Of a DNA stretch of 49,736 nt, positions 9,080 to 19,400 are shown piece after piece. The position numbers were made by a program, and so were the translations under genes. Numbering within the stretch: position 1 is the first letter of the stretch; each line of letters opens with the position of its first letter. The stretch is taken from positions 1-49,736 of IMG/VR virus record IMGVR_UViG_3300030085_003375. One strand, 5' to 3'. The notes under the pieces were generated by a model. It saw nothing but the letters and a program-made list of their open reading frames with translations, ran no database searches and was not told where the DNA came from. This DNA is from a virus.

Positions 9080-10193
9080 AATTCTTATCGAATGTTAATT
9101 CTCTATCAAACGTTATAATCTCCGAATCAAATTGCTCAGAAATATTATATGAGAAATTATCATCAACAGTTGTTACTACATTAACATCAACAGGTGTTGA
9201 ACTGATTGGAGGTCCACTAATCGTTACTGTTGGAGCAGTGCTATAACCAACACCACCGTCAATAACATTAATTCTTATGACGCCAGCACCAGTAGTTCTA
9301 ATGGATGCTGTTGCTGCAGCACCTGCTCCACCACCACCTGTAATTGTAATGGTTGGTGCTACTGTATATCCTGCACCAGCATTTATCAGAAGAATCTTCT
9401 CAAGAGAAGTGACATCACCTTTAGTAGTTAAGAAACCAACTGCTTCAGCATTATCACCAATCCGACCTGTTGGTGAAGGTGCAATATTAATTTTTGGTAC
9501 GGAAGTAAATCCAGAACCATCATTGTTCAAGTGAATTTTGCTGATATATCCACTAGGAACTGTTCCATTAATTTGTGCAACGGCAGTAGCAGTTCTTCCA
9601 ACACCAACCAAATTCAATGTTGTTATAAATCCTTGATCTTGAACAGAAGTATCAACTGTCTCAATAGAGGTATCAAATACCTCATTTTCATATTCAAAGA
9701 GTTCACATTTGAGTTGATAAACGTAGTTCTTACCTAACTGGTAGAAAGGATCTTCGTGCTCAACGTATTTAACTTCAAATAAACGCTCTCCTAATGGGAA
9801 GTATATTACGTCTCCTTCTCTTGGTCTAGTTGATAAAATGATTTCACCAGTTCCAGTTCCATCATCTTCTGCTGCCAAAAATGGAGCGATAAATTCTTCA
9901 AATCTCTCTTTGGAGATTGTAAGCATAAGTTCATCTCTTACACTTACACCAAATTTTGTTAAAATATCTCCTGCACCAGAATATCCATCAAAATTATTAA
10001 TATATGCTTCAATTGAGTAGTTATCATCAAACTTAGAAGTTTGAACCTCTTCGATAATATTCTTAGTATTTACAAATTTTCTGGGAATGTATAATACTTC
10101 TACACCATTAAATTTCAGATGCTCATTGACCAGATCTTGGACTAGTCTCTGTTCACCTGCAGTACCTTGTAAAAAGAAAGGATTAAGAGCCAT
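9075..10193 (-). CDS. 14: Neck protein gp14 with C-terminal Gly-Tyr repeat extension
   Basis: Head-to-tail neck protein of the T4 gp14 family, which with gp13 closes the filled head. At 372 aa it is clearly longer than T4 gp14 (256 aa). The first 190 residues are the conserved part (MALNPFFLQGTAGEQRLVQD, then LVNEHLKFNGVEVLYIPRKF). The extra length is an insert at about residues 205-330 with three Gly-Tyr/Gly-Phe repeats: NDGSGFTSVPKINI, NAGAGYTVAPTITI and DGGVGYSTAPTVTI. A conserved tail (FDSEIITFDRELTFD) follows the insert. Its ATG overlaps the gp13 stop by 1 bp. Confidence 0.88.
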   Translation of the reverse strand: MALNPFFLQGTAGEQRLVQDLVNEHLKFNGVEVLYIPRKFVNTKNIIEEVQTSKFDDNYSIEAYINNFDGYSGAGDILTKFGVSVRDELMLTISKERFEEFIAPFLAAEDDGTGTGEIILSTRPREGDVIYFPLGERLFEVKYVEHEDPFYQLGKNYVYQLKCELFEYENEVFDTSIETVDTSVQDQGFITTLNLVGVGRTATAVAQINGTVPSGYISKIHLNNDGSGFTSVPKINIAPSPTGRIGDNAEAVGFLTTKGDVTSLEKILLINAGAGYTVAPTITITGGGGAGAAATASIRTTGAGVIRINVIDGGVGYSTAPTVTISGPPISSTPVDVNVVTTVDDNFSYNISEQFDSEIITFDRELTFDKNS

Positions 10194-11023
10194 TATCCAA
10201 TAAAATCGAGGGGTGGTAATTCAAACTCAGACATCATTCTTGATCTGATATCTGCTAATTCTGATTCTGCTTGTTGAAGAATTTCTCCTCCATTAAGTTC
10301 AAGACCACCAGGAAGTTTAACTCCTTTAAACTTACTAAGATTTCTTCCCCACTGCCTCTTGATGAGAGCAGTAAGATATAGTTTCATAAAACTATCATTA
10401 TAAATCTGGGTGAATGTTGCTGGATCAAGTGCCCTGTAGCACTCAAGAACAATAAATTCGTCTTTCGGTTGTGAACCCCAGTCAATATCCAGATATAATC
10501 TATCTTGTCTCTTATTAAATCTAATTTGCTTATCTGTAGTCAACAGATGATCAATATCCTCAAGATATGACTTGACCATTGAATACTGAAGCAGTTCAAC
10601 AGAGTTGAAATAATATAAGTCGTTTAGAAATAGTTGATACTTAATGCTGAACATTCCACCAGAGATGGAACTAGTATCAAATTTAAATACTTTTTCAATT
10701 CCTATTACAGAATCTGGAACTTGAATATAGTTTTCAGTTTCATACCAGTTATAAGTTCTATTGGAAGTATCTGTAGCAGTAGTTCCAACAATACCTGTAC
10801 CAGAAGTTCCTTTTGCTCTACCTCTATTTACATCATCTTCGGTGATTTTGTATTTGAGGTACATTTTTTCAACACCATCATAATGACGTTCATTGAAATA
10901 TTGAATAGCATCATCAACTAAGTCATCAATTTGGTCATCGTCCACGTTGATTTCCAACACTGGAGCACCAAGTTGACGTAAACAGTAATCAATCAGTCCT
11001 TGCCTAGTTGATGGTTTTGCCAT
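10193..11023 (-). CDS. 13: Neck protein gp13
   Basis: 276 aa, near the T4 gp13 length (309 aa). With gp14 it forms the neck that seals the head after packaging and receives the tail. The N-terminus MAKPSTRQGLIDYCLRQLGA and the following VLEINVDDDQIDDLVDDAIQ are typical of cyanophage gp13. The C-terminus has a conserved KRQWGRNLSKFKGVKLPGG stretch. The gene is directly followed by gp14, as in T4. No promoter is seen immediately upstream, so it is read through from the unit beginning at the octamer at 13102. Confidence 0.9.
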   Translation of the reverse strand: MAKPSTRQGLIDYCLRQLGAPVLEINVDDDQIDDLVDDAIQYFNERHYDGVEKMYLKYKITEDDVNRGRAKGTSGTGIVGTTATDTSNRTYNWYETENYIQVPDSVIGIEKVFKFDTSSISGGMFSIKYQLFLNDLYYFNSVELLQYSMVKSYLEDIDHLLTTDKQIRFNKRQDRLYLDIDWGSQPKDEFIVLECYRALDPATFTQIYNDSFMKLYLTALIKRQWGRNLSKFKGVKLPGGLELNGGEILQQAESELADIRSRMMSEFELPPLDFIG

Positions 11024-11024
11024 A

Positions 11025-11210
11025 TTACTTTTCTAATTGTGCCTTAAGGTCGGCGTTTTCTTCTAGCAAAGCATCGAGTTGTTCCTTATAATCTTGAGAC
11101 AGAGTTGCTAACTTTGCCTCAAGAAGAACATTTTGATTTGATACTGCTGCTAATTTAGAATTATAAATTTTAATCAGGACATTCACGTCCACTTCAGATT
11201 GGTTTTCCAT
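11025..11210 (-). CDS. Small coiled-coil protein upstream of gp13 (61 aa)
   Basis: Almost the whole chain is predicted helical with a heptad pattern (VLIKIYNSKLAAVSNQNVLL, then LSQDYKEQLDALLEENADLK), so it should form a coiled coil. It is only 1 bp from the gp13 start and 6 bp after the fibre-like gene, which places it in the late neck/fibre unit. It could be a trimerisation factor or chaperone for the neighbouring fibre, playing the part that the wac/fibritin position has in T4, but this is position-based inference. Confidence 0.75.
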   Translation of the reverse strand: MENQSEVDVNVLIKIYNSKLAAVSNQNVLLEAKLATLSQDYKEQLDALLEENADLKAQLEK

Positions 11211-11216
11211 TTAATG

Positions 11217-12845
11217 TCAGAAGGTACCCCCGTCGAGTGTTGAAGTCCAATGGGGTTTGTTAGTATATATGTCGGTAATTGTGTTGGGGACTGAAGCGAG
11301 ATTTGTAATAAATCCGTTCTGACCTTCTCTTCTCAAATTGTCTGAGGTATTAAATGCACCTTCGATTCCAATCAAACTTACGGTTGTTGAACCAGTAACT
11401 CCAGATTCAACAACACCAAAAGCACCGGTGCTATCTTGTCTGATAATATCACCAGCAGAAGCAGTAATTGCTACCGACAATATGAAGTCTTTTTTTGTAA
11501 TTGCAGTTAAGACTTGCTTAGATGTTGAAACTGGTGAAGCAGGTGCATTGGTAGATCTCTGGAGACCAGTATCATCAAAGTAGACAACACCACCAGTAGC
11601 ATAATCACCAGACTGGTAATAGATACCTTTGATATCAAGGAATCCCTTTGTTCCTGTGACGACACTATTAGCAATAGAAGCATCAGGAACATAGGTCCAT
11701 CTTCTACTATCGTCTGCATGAGTTCCGTGGTTATCGGCATCCGCCGCACTGTTGGCGATGGAACTGTCGTCCATACCAAAGAAACCAGTCTTGTTATCAG
11801 CAACACCAGAACCACTGTTGAATGCGAAAGAAATACCTCTATCAGTATTACTATCGTATCCGTGAGTGATAGTTACTTGTGCTGTGGTAGAAATACCAGC
11901 AGTTGTGGCGTTATTAAACGTAATCGTTTTAGCGCCAGTATCATAAGAACTAATTACAGTTGCAGCAGGAATACTAGTACCAGAGAGAGCATCACCAGTA
12001 TTAATACCAACAACAGAATCCAGAGTCAAAGATGTAGCACCAGAATTAGCGTCCGCCATTACGGTTCTGGTACTTGTAACATCACCAATATGGAAAATTG
12101 GATCGTTTAAAGTCTTTGAAGTTGAGTTAACAGTAGTAGTTGTACCATCAACTTGAAGGTTACCTTTAACAATTACGGTACCTTCATTACTGAGACCATC
12201 TGGATATGGATCCAGATACATGATATCACCTGAACCAGATCCAGTAGAGATGATATTGTCGAAAATATTAATATCACCGAATTGAGATGATGCAGTTACC
12301 TGAATATCTGTATTCCAAGTCCATGGAGCTCCAGTTACTTGAACACGATTTGTTCCATCTTCATCGTATTCAATTCTGGCATCATCATCATCACCGAAAG
12401 TAAAGAAAGTATCATCGGGAATGAGTACTTCACCACTTCCATTTGGATCTAACCTAATATCTCCATCAGTATTTGTGGAAGAAATTACATTTCCGTCAAG
12501 TCTTAAGTTATCTACGTTCCACTGGTCAACTTTAAGTGACTCAACACCTCCTAAACCAGAGTTTGGTGAAGGAACTGTAACAGCAACAACACCTCTGTCT
12601 TGGTTTCTGTTATTGGCATTTACCTGATTAGCAATATGCCCTGCAGGATGCTCCATCATGGAGGTGTAGAAGTGACCTCCTATTGGATGGGCATTAGTGC
12701 CGTCGTCTCCGAGGAAAACTCTATCTTTATATTGATTAGTTCCACCAAAACTACCAATACCAGTTACATATCCAAGTTCTCCCCATTGTAATGTCGCTGG
12801 TTTATTAGTACCAGAGGATCTTTTGATCCTAATAATACTTGCCAT
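11217..12845 (-). CDS. Tail fibre-like / neck whisker-position structural protein (542 aa)
   Basis: The N-terminus (MASIIRIKRSSGTNKPATLQ followed by WGELGYVTG) is the cyanophage fibre-protein start I recognise. The middle carries the recurrent KGNLQVDGTTTTVNSTSKTL followed by NDPIFHIGD element, a beta-helical fibre repeat, at about residues 225-260. The remainder is Thr/Ser/Gly/Asp-rich. The C-terminus ends in WTSTLDGGTF, and the preceding 75-aa protein ends in a similar LDINGGNF. The gene lies where T4 has fibre/fibritin genes 12 and wac. Assignment to one particular fibre is not possible from sequence alone. Confidence 0.8.
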   Translation of the reverse strand: MASIIRIKRSSGTNKPATLQWGELGYVTGIGSFGGTNQYKDRVFLGDDGTNAHPIGGHFYTSMMEHPAGHIANQVNANNRNQDRGVVAVTVPSPNSGLGGVESLKVDQWNVDNLRLDGNVISSTNTDGDIRLDPNGSGEVLIPDDTFFTFGDDDDARIEYDEDGTNRVQVTGAPWTWNTDIQVTASSQFGDINIFDNIISTGSGSGDIMYLDPYPDGLSNEGTVIVKGNLQVDGTTTTVNSTSKTLNDPIFHIGDVTSTRTVMADANSGATSLTLDSVVGINTGDALSGTSIPAATVISSYDTGAKTITFNNATTAGISTTAQVTITHGYDSNTDRGISFAFNSGSGVADNKTGFFGMDDSSIANSAADADNHGTHADDSRRWTYVPDASIANSVVTGTKGFLDIKGIYYQSGDYATGGVVYFDDTGLQRSTNAPASPVSTSKQVLTAITKKDFILSVAITASAGDIIRQDSTGAFGVVESGVTGSTTVSLIGIEGAFNTSDNLRREGQNGFITNLASVPNTITDIYTNKPHWTSTLDGGTF

Positions 12846-13073
12846 TTAGAAGTTTCCCCCGTTGATGTCTAAATTCTGAGTTGCACCTGGTGTAAGTTCC
12901 AACGTTGCTTCCCACTTCTGGATGGCACTGTTATAAACCAGAACCATTCCATTCTGCAAATTAGTTGCAGTAACATCACTAAGTTCAGCCAAAGAAAGTC
13001 CTTGGGCACCAGCAAGCGAAGATATTACTTTTACTGCAGGTTGTTGACCTACCCTGACTTTAATATCAGCCAT
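12846..13073 (-). CDS. Small virion protein preceding the fibre gene (75 aa)
   Basis: 75 aa, starting MADIKVRVGQQPAVKVISSL, followed by a LSELSD-like LAELSDVTATNLQNGMVL segment that occurs as a repeat unit in cyanophage fibre proteins. The C-terminal LDINGGNF parallels the end of the next gene's product. It is a candidate fibre-tip or connector subunit. The gene ends directly before the fibre-like gene (adjacent bases). It lies 29 bp downstream of a perfect late octamer TATAAATA at 13102-13109, so it heads the fibre-neck unit. Confidence 0.75.
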   Translation of the reverse strand: MADIKVRVGQQPAVKVISSLAGAQGLSLAELSDVTATNLQNGMVLVYNSAIQKWEATLELTPGATQNLDINGGNF

Positions 13074-13101
13074 TTACGATGATTATCAGGAATCTAGGAA
13101 T

Positions 13102-13109
13102 TATTTATA
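13102..13109 (-). promoter_or_regulatory. Late promoter octamer TATAAATA
   Basis: Perfect match, 29 bp upstream of the 75-aa gene. The stop codon of the 59-aa gene is inside it, and GGAAT...ATTCC arms flank it. Confidence 0.75.
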
Positions 13110-13284
13110 TTCCTTCAAGTCCTAAAGTACCTACAACTTCTTGCTGCTTTAGATAAAGTTTTGCGTATGACTTAGCAATGTCTTTTAACATACTCATAGA
13201 ATCGCAACCATCAATTTCGTTTGCAAGTTTTTGATAGGCGAATTGCTTGGAAAGTGCTCCAAGTTTTATGTCATCTGGGTCCAT
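13105..13284 (-). CDS. Small conserved phage protein (59 aa)
   Basis: 59 codons starting MDPDDIKLGALSKQFAYQKL and ending GLEGI. The chain is predicted helical (CDSMSMLKDIAKSYAKLYLK). It looks like a conserved cyanophage family found next to the gp10-position gene. Its start overlaps the end of the 71-aa gene by 14 bp, in a different frame. Its TAA stop lies inside the late promoter octamer TATAAATA. Function unknown. Confidence 0.75.
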   Translation of the reverse strand: MDPDDIKLGALSKQFAYQKLANEIDGCDSMSMLKDIAKSYAKLYLKQQEVVGTLGLEGI

Positions 13285-13486
13285 TAGTAAGCTCCTTTAG
13301 TAAAGATTTGATTTCGTCAATATCCTTCTTCAGTGTATCAAGTTCTTCCCGTTCTGTCTGCCTCCTTTGTTTCATTTTTTTATATTGCATATAACCGGAA
13401 CTATCAGTATTAATGATAGCACCGGTATTTCTATCTCTAAAGAGATTAGTATGTCCCTCAACGGGAATTAAATCAGAATTTTCCAT
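13271..13486 (-). CDS. Small conserved phage protein with C-terminal coiled coil (71 aa)
   Basis: I take the start at the internal ATG at 13486 (MENSDLIPVEGHTNLFRDRN). The longer reading frame to 13501 would run into the gp10-position stop, and the shorter one leaves a 1-bp gap. Residues about 15-30 (RDRNTGAIINTDSSGYMQY) are followed by a charged helix (EREELDTLKKDIDEIKSLLK). The pattern of a short domain plus a coiled coil is common to a cyanophage family whose N-terminus resembles prohead-core/structural proteins. Function unknown. It is translated together with the giant upstream gene. Confidence 0.75.
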   Translation of the reverse strand: MENSDLIPVEGHTNLFRDRNTGAIINTDSSGYMQYKKMKQRRQTEREELDTLKKDIDEIKSLLKELTNGPR

Positions 13487-13487
13487 A

Positions 13488-16400
13488 TCAAGCAAGAGCA
13501 ATTGCTCTAAAATCTTTTAGTCTAACAGGTGTGGATTCATTTGTCGAAGACATCACAATCTTAATTGCAAATGCGGTAAATTGATCTAAGTTATCAGCAG
13601 TAAATTGATACTCGGAATAACTATTCACATCACTTGTATTTGGTGGGACATAAGCATCTGCTCTTCCACTATTCTTACTTTCATCAATTACCCTATCACC
13701 AAAACCATCTCCATCAGAGTCGAGCATATTATCATATCCTGGGAATGGAATAAATTTTTGTTCGACTCCGCTAGAATCTGCTTTAAAGAGTTTATAGAAT
13801 ACTCTAAAATCAGCATCTTCTTGCCTATTTGCAGCAATGTAAATCTTAAGACTTGTTGCAGGTTGTGATAAAGAAATTCCTTTAGTTACAAACACTGCAC
13901 CATGTGGATCTCCCTCAGAATCATTGCTTCTGGAATCAGTTACATAATCATCTATTGGTTTGTTAGATTTATTTCTTCCAAGAACGAATACTGCATTTTG
14001 AGTATCCATCATTGGAGAAAGATCTTCATTTTCTGTAGCAAAATCAACCCTTAAAGTAAGAGACTTATTGTCGGGAAGTTCAGTCAATCTTTCAGTTTCA
14101 TTGACTTTAGATGCTACCATTCTTGGTGTTTTTAACTGGATTACTTTATTAAGAGTAACGGGTTGGAATCCTTGATCAATGAAAGATACTTCACTACCAC
14201 CAGCACTGGTTCCAGATATGGTTCTAAGAACAGATCTTGTTTTAGTACCTTTTCCTGGAGTAATTGTGTTGAATTGTGGAGTAATTGAACTAAACTGATA
14301 ATTTTGAGAGATTCCAACCGTTTTTCCACCAAATCCTTTTTGGGAAGCAAAATTCAACATTGAAGAACCAGTAGATCTAACAGTTGGTGATTGCAAAGTC
14401 CTATCAAATTCAAGGTGGTAAGAATCAATGTTTGAATTTTCAGTAGTATAATATGTGGAAGGAATATCGTGAGCGGTGTTGATTCTGGTTAGAGAAACAC
14501 CATTAACTTCATATGGTTGAATAGAGTCCCCAACAGAATGAGAAGTTTTTACACTATTACCTAATGCTCTAGTATTAATACTTAGAGAACCTGCAGGGAA
14601 TACTCCAGCAGTAATAGCACTGTAAGAAACAACTTCATTATTCAGTAGTGCATATCCTCTGGAGGTTGTGATTCCTTCAAATTTTTCAAATATTGTAGTG
14701 TCGGCAATGGATACAGTGGTATCAAGATCACCTAAAGCAGAAGTCAAAGTTGTCTTCTTTGTATCTGGTTCAATATCAACAATTTGAATCTTATTATTTC
14801 CACCATGATGAGCATGATTTTGCTGTTTAATTCTAAAGACATTTCCAGAGAACTTATTGGAAATCAAACTTGAAGTTCCATTGACAGTTGCTGAAGAATC
14901 TGTTCTAGTGGCTTCATCATTTGGATCTGTATAGTAATAAACTGCACTTGTGTTAGTAAAGTGCTCACCTTGAACATCAGTTAGATAAAGAGTATCTGGT
15001 GTTGTTGCAATACTATTGATTGTTATCTTAGCATTAGAACCGGTTTTTTGTGCTGCTGTTCCAAGAGTTGAAGTTGTAATACCAACCAATTCACCATCTA
15101 CATATCCAGAACCATTATTTGTAAGAGTTACACTAGAAACTTTACCATCAGCATCGGTATTGATAGTTGCGATTGCTCCAGTTCCTTTTCCATTAATTGA
15201 GAATAATTCAACTCCAGTTATTCCAGTTTGTGATGCAAGATATCCAGTTCCTCCATCAGCAATATCAACTGCTGCAGCAGGAGCACCAAAGTTTTCTACG
15301 AAACCACAAACGTTAGAACCAGATGCACCTTGAATAACCTTTGTTCCAAGAGCAACGGCAGTATTAATAGAACCTGTAAGGGGTAACTTAAGTTTTCTTG
15401 GTAATCCTTCAATTGGATTATCATTTAATACTGCACTATTTGTTCCCTTAGGTGTAATATCACTATTGTACCAGGTCAAAGTACCAGACTTAGCAAACTT
15501 TGCTTTATAAAGTTTGAATGTTAAATCTTGATACTGACTTGCTGTCCAAATAGTACCATTTTGGGATTTGAACAGAGAACCACCAATGTATTGCTTAGTA
15601 ACAACAACATTCTGAACGTTAGGAAGATTTGTGGTTGTAACAGTCTTTTGACCCATAGTCGCTGTCCACATCTCATAAGCATCGGATGATGGTGAAAGAA
15701 TTACAATGGCGTATTCTTTTTCAGCCTCAAGATATACTGGAGATGAGAAACGAATTCTTGTTGGAACAGGTTCAAGTGGATTTGCCGTATTGACGTTAAT
15801 ATCACTTGGATTCAAGGCAACCTGAGTATAATCTTGAACTAAGAAAGAGGTTGGTGTTCCAAGCTCCATTGTTCTAAGTTCAATGAATACCTTTGCTTCA
15901 GGATCTTTGGAAGCAAAATAAAGATCGAATGAAGTTAAGAATGCACCCTGCCCATCAACAGTAAACGATTGTGCAAGAGGATCTCTATGAGGTGCTTTTA
16001 CTTTAACATCAATTTCTGTTTTCTTTCTAGCAGGTTTGGGTGGATTTCTAACAGAAACTCTACTTGTATCCTGAGTGATTACAGTTCCAGAACCACTATA
16101 TGTTCCAAGTGCTTCGGATGCAAATACAGTAGAACCAGGAACAACAACAGTGTTTGGTGGAACCGCAGTAACTTTAACAGTTTTAGTACCACTCTTGACT
16201 CTAGTAGCAGGTTTTGGCTTGCTATTTGGATCTCTGAAGAAGAAGTTAGCAACAATATCACCCCAATTATCAGAGATTAACTCTGCTCTGGTGATTCTTG
16301 CTCTAGCACCTGAGGTTTTTCCAACAACAGTAAAACCTTTTTCAACATATCCAAAATATTTTTGTTGGGTAGAAAGAACTCTAGTACCAAAGTTAATCAG

Positions 16401-19400
16401 TTTAGAAGTTGGAGAATATGCATTACCTGGAGCAGGTCTATTTCTATCGTATGGATCTGCCGAGTATAATTCAGGAAGAACCGCAGGAGAACCTAATCCA
16501 GCACCAATATCTGGTCTTGATTTATCACCAAACTTATGATTTGGTTTTTGAACTCTAATAAATCCAACTTTATTATTATTTGAATCAAAAATATCAGCAT
16601 CTTCAAATACTTTAAAAGTACCAGAAATCATATTGATCTCACAAAGTTTTGGTATAATATCAACTGTCTGACTATCCAGATACAAATAATGCTTAGTAAA
16701 TGGTCTCAGACCATTTGCATTAAAGTAGACATTTCTGGAACGCATCCATGGATCTGCTTCACCAGATACTTTTACATCTTCAACATAATCAAACTCTCTA
16801 GAAGGTCCTTTGAGTTTTGGTTTATATTTGGTTGTGGTTGTAATAGTTGTAGTAGTGTATGCTCTTGTACCTTTTTCGCCTCTACCACCACCTTTCTTGT
16901 AGGTGACATACTCAGTTTTCTTATCTACGTCTTTAGTTGTAGTTGCTTCTTGCTTCCACTTAGCACCAGTAGACTCAGTTCTATGGTCATCAATGTAGAT
17001 AGTTCTTACCCAATTATCAGAAGCAGGATCCAATACCACAGCACCCTGGAAAACAATTACATTGAATGGATTTACATTCTCAACATTAGTTGCGTGTGGT
17101 TGATTTAACCAATCAACTTCAGTATATGCTAAAGTTAGCATATCTCCAGTTTTTTGGATGCTAGGATCTGCAAGTTTTAAGTTTTGACTTAAATCTGCAG
17201 TGTCTGGATTAATCCCTGGATCTAATGAAAGTTCTGCATCCATTGACCAGAAGTCAATTGGTGCTATAGCAGTTGCTCCTTCTTTACTGATATCAATAGT
17301 AGTATATCTTGGATCTGCTAATGACTTATCTCTAAAGTCTGAAACAATAAATCCGCTCTTAAATCTATCAAGACCATTAGCATCTGTAACAGAGAGAGTC
17401 TTTGCGTTCAACTCTAACATTGTGAGGCTTGTAACTTCCTCAAGATTTTCAATTCTATCCTCAAGTTTTCCAATATCACGCATTGTGAATCTTCTATTAT
17501 CTCTTAGAAGAATTTTTGGATCACTATCACTATTATAGAGATATGCTGGATAACTAATTTGTGCAATTTCCATTGCATCATCAGCAAGAACTGGTGATTG
17601 TGGGAAATCAGCAGGTTCTCCCTGAGTAACTTCAACCTCTCCTTGGCGATTAATTGAAATTAAATCAATTCTTGGCAGATAATAACTATATCCAACATAT
17701 GAAGTTTCATTTGGAGCGATGACATACTTGTAAGTGGTTTCATACTGTCTGCTAGAAAAAGCAAATGGAGAAGCAGTTGTAGTAATATCAAAAGACTTTA
17801 CTCTTGGTCTAAAGTCAATTAAATCAGAAACACGAAGACCATTTGGAAGAGTTGGAATATCATTGGTAAATCTATCTGCAGAGTATGAATTTACAGTAAA
17901 TACATCTCCACTATTTCCTGCAGCAATATCATACTTATCAAAGATAATCAGTAGTTTTTTATCTGGAGTTGGAGAACCTGGTCTTCTAACAATTCTAGAG
18001 TAATCACAATATTCATGACGCTGACCCTTATCAAGTCTATAGTTTGCAGTTAAATCCACATAACTTCCTTTTGTTGTGGATTGAACAACTGCTTCAACTG
18101 AAGACTCGCTGAATTTTACAGTTTCACCGACAATAAATGTATTTGTATTTCTTGAAACATATTCAATGGTATTAGAACCCCTATTAACTACTTGAGCAAC
18201 GGCTCTACTTTCTTGTCCGATTATCTTTTCACCAACAATTGCATTAACATCAAGTGATAATCCTGTTGAAAATGTTAACTTATCAAGAACAGGTGCGTTA
18301 GAATCTGTTGATTCATAAACGGCACGGACATTTACAACATCAGGAACATTTAAAGAAATTTCATTATCTTCAATTCTTGTTCCATAATACTTACTAACAG
18401 AAAGACCGTTAAGAGCAGATGATTTTTGTGTTCTAGCAACGGATAATTGCTCACTTCTAATAAAATCTTTTGATTTATTTGTGACTACTTTTTTAGATAA
18501 AGTTGCGACAACAGATACATTTGTATCTGATGCTTTATCGAGACCAGTAAATGAAACAGAATTTCCGTTTGCTCCTAATGTGAACTTTCCTGATGTAAGT
18601 TTATCAGTTGTTCCATCAGAATAGTGGATTGAATATCTTTCTGCATCAAATGCTTCATAGAAAGCACTAGTTATTCCTGCACTTGGATCAATAGCATCTG
18701 CAACAGTAATTTCTAAAGAATTACTAGCAACTGATAAACCATTAATTTGTTTTGAGATGGTCAAGTCGGCACCTGCCAGATCAACTGAAGCAATATTTGC
18801 TACAGGCATTGGTGAGTATAGACCAGTAGAACCAAAATTGATGATTTTAGGAACCATCATCATAAATGTATAGTTTCCGTTGGTATGAGTTGCTCTATAA
18901 ACACCAGGAACTGCTGATGTTGGTGTTGTTAAGGTAATATTTGTCCCATCTGCTGCAATAGCACTAATATCTGCATAAATTGGATCTGCGTTTCCATTCT
19001 GGTACTGAATTGTTCTTCCCAGTTTGATTCCGGTTACACCACTAAAAAATCTTCCGCCAACCTTAGCGGTTCTGGAAGCAGTGCTTCCAGATATATTCAT
19101 TAAATCAGTCTTAGCAAAATTTGCTAATGGTTTTGGACGAAGAACTGTGTTAGCAACAAAATTGGTTTGAAGACTGGTATTTAAAGCATCTGCATCTTGG
19201 AATACACCTTTGATGTCTTCTGTAGTATATACAGTAATATCTTTGATATTTGTTTGGAATTTTACTTCCTCATTAAAAATAACTGGTTCTCCTTTAAGGA
19301 AAGTTCCAGAAGTTTGGTTAATTTGATATACATTAGTACTAGATGAAGCAAGATAACCAGTTGCTCCACTAGAAACTCCTCTAACAAAAGATGATAGAGG

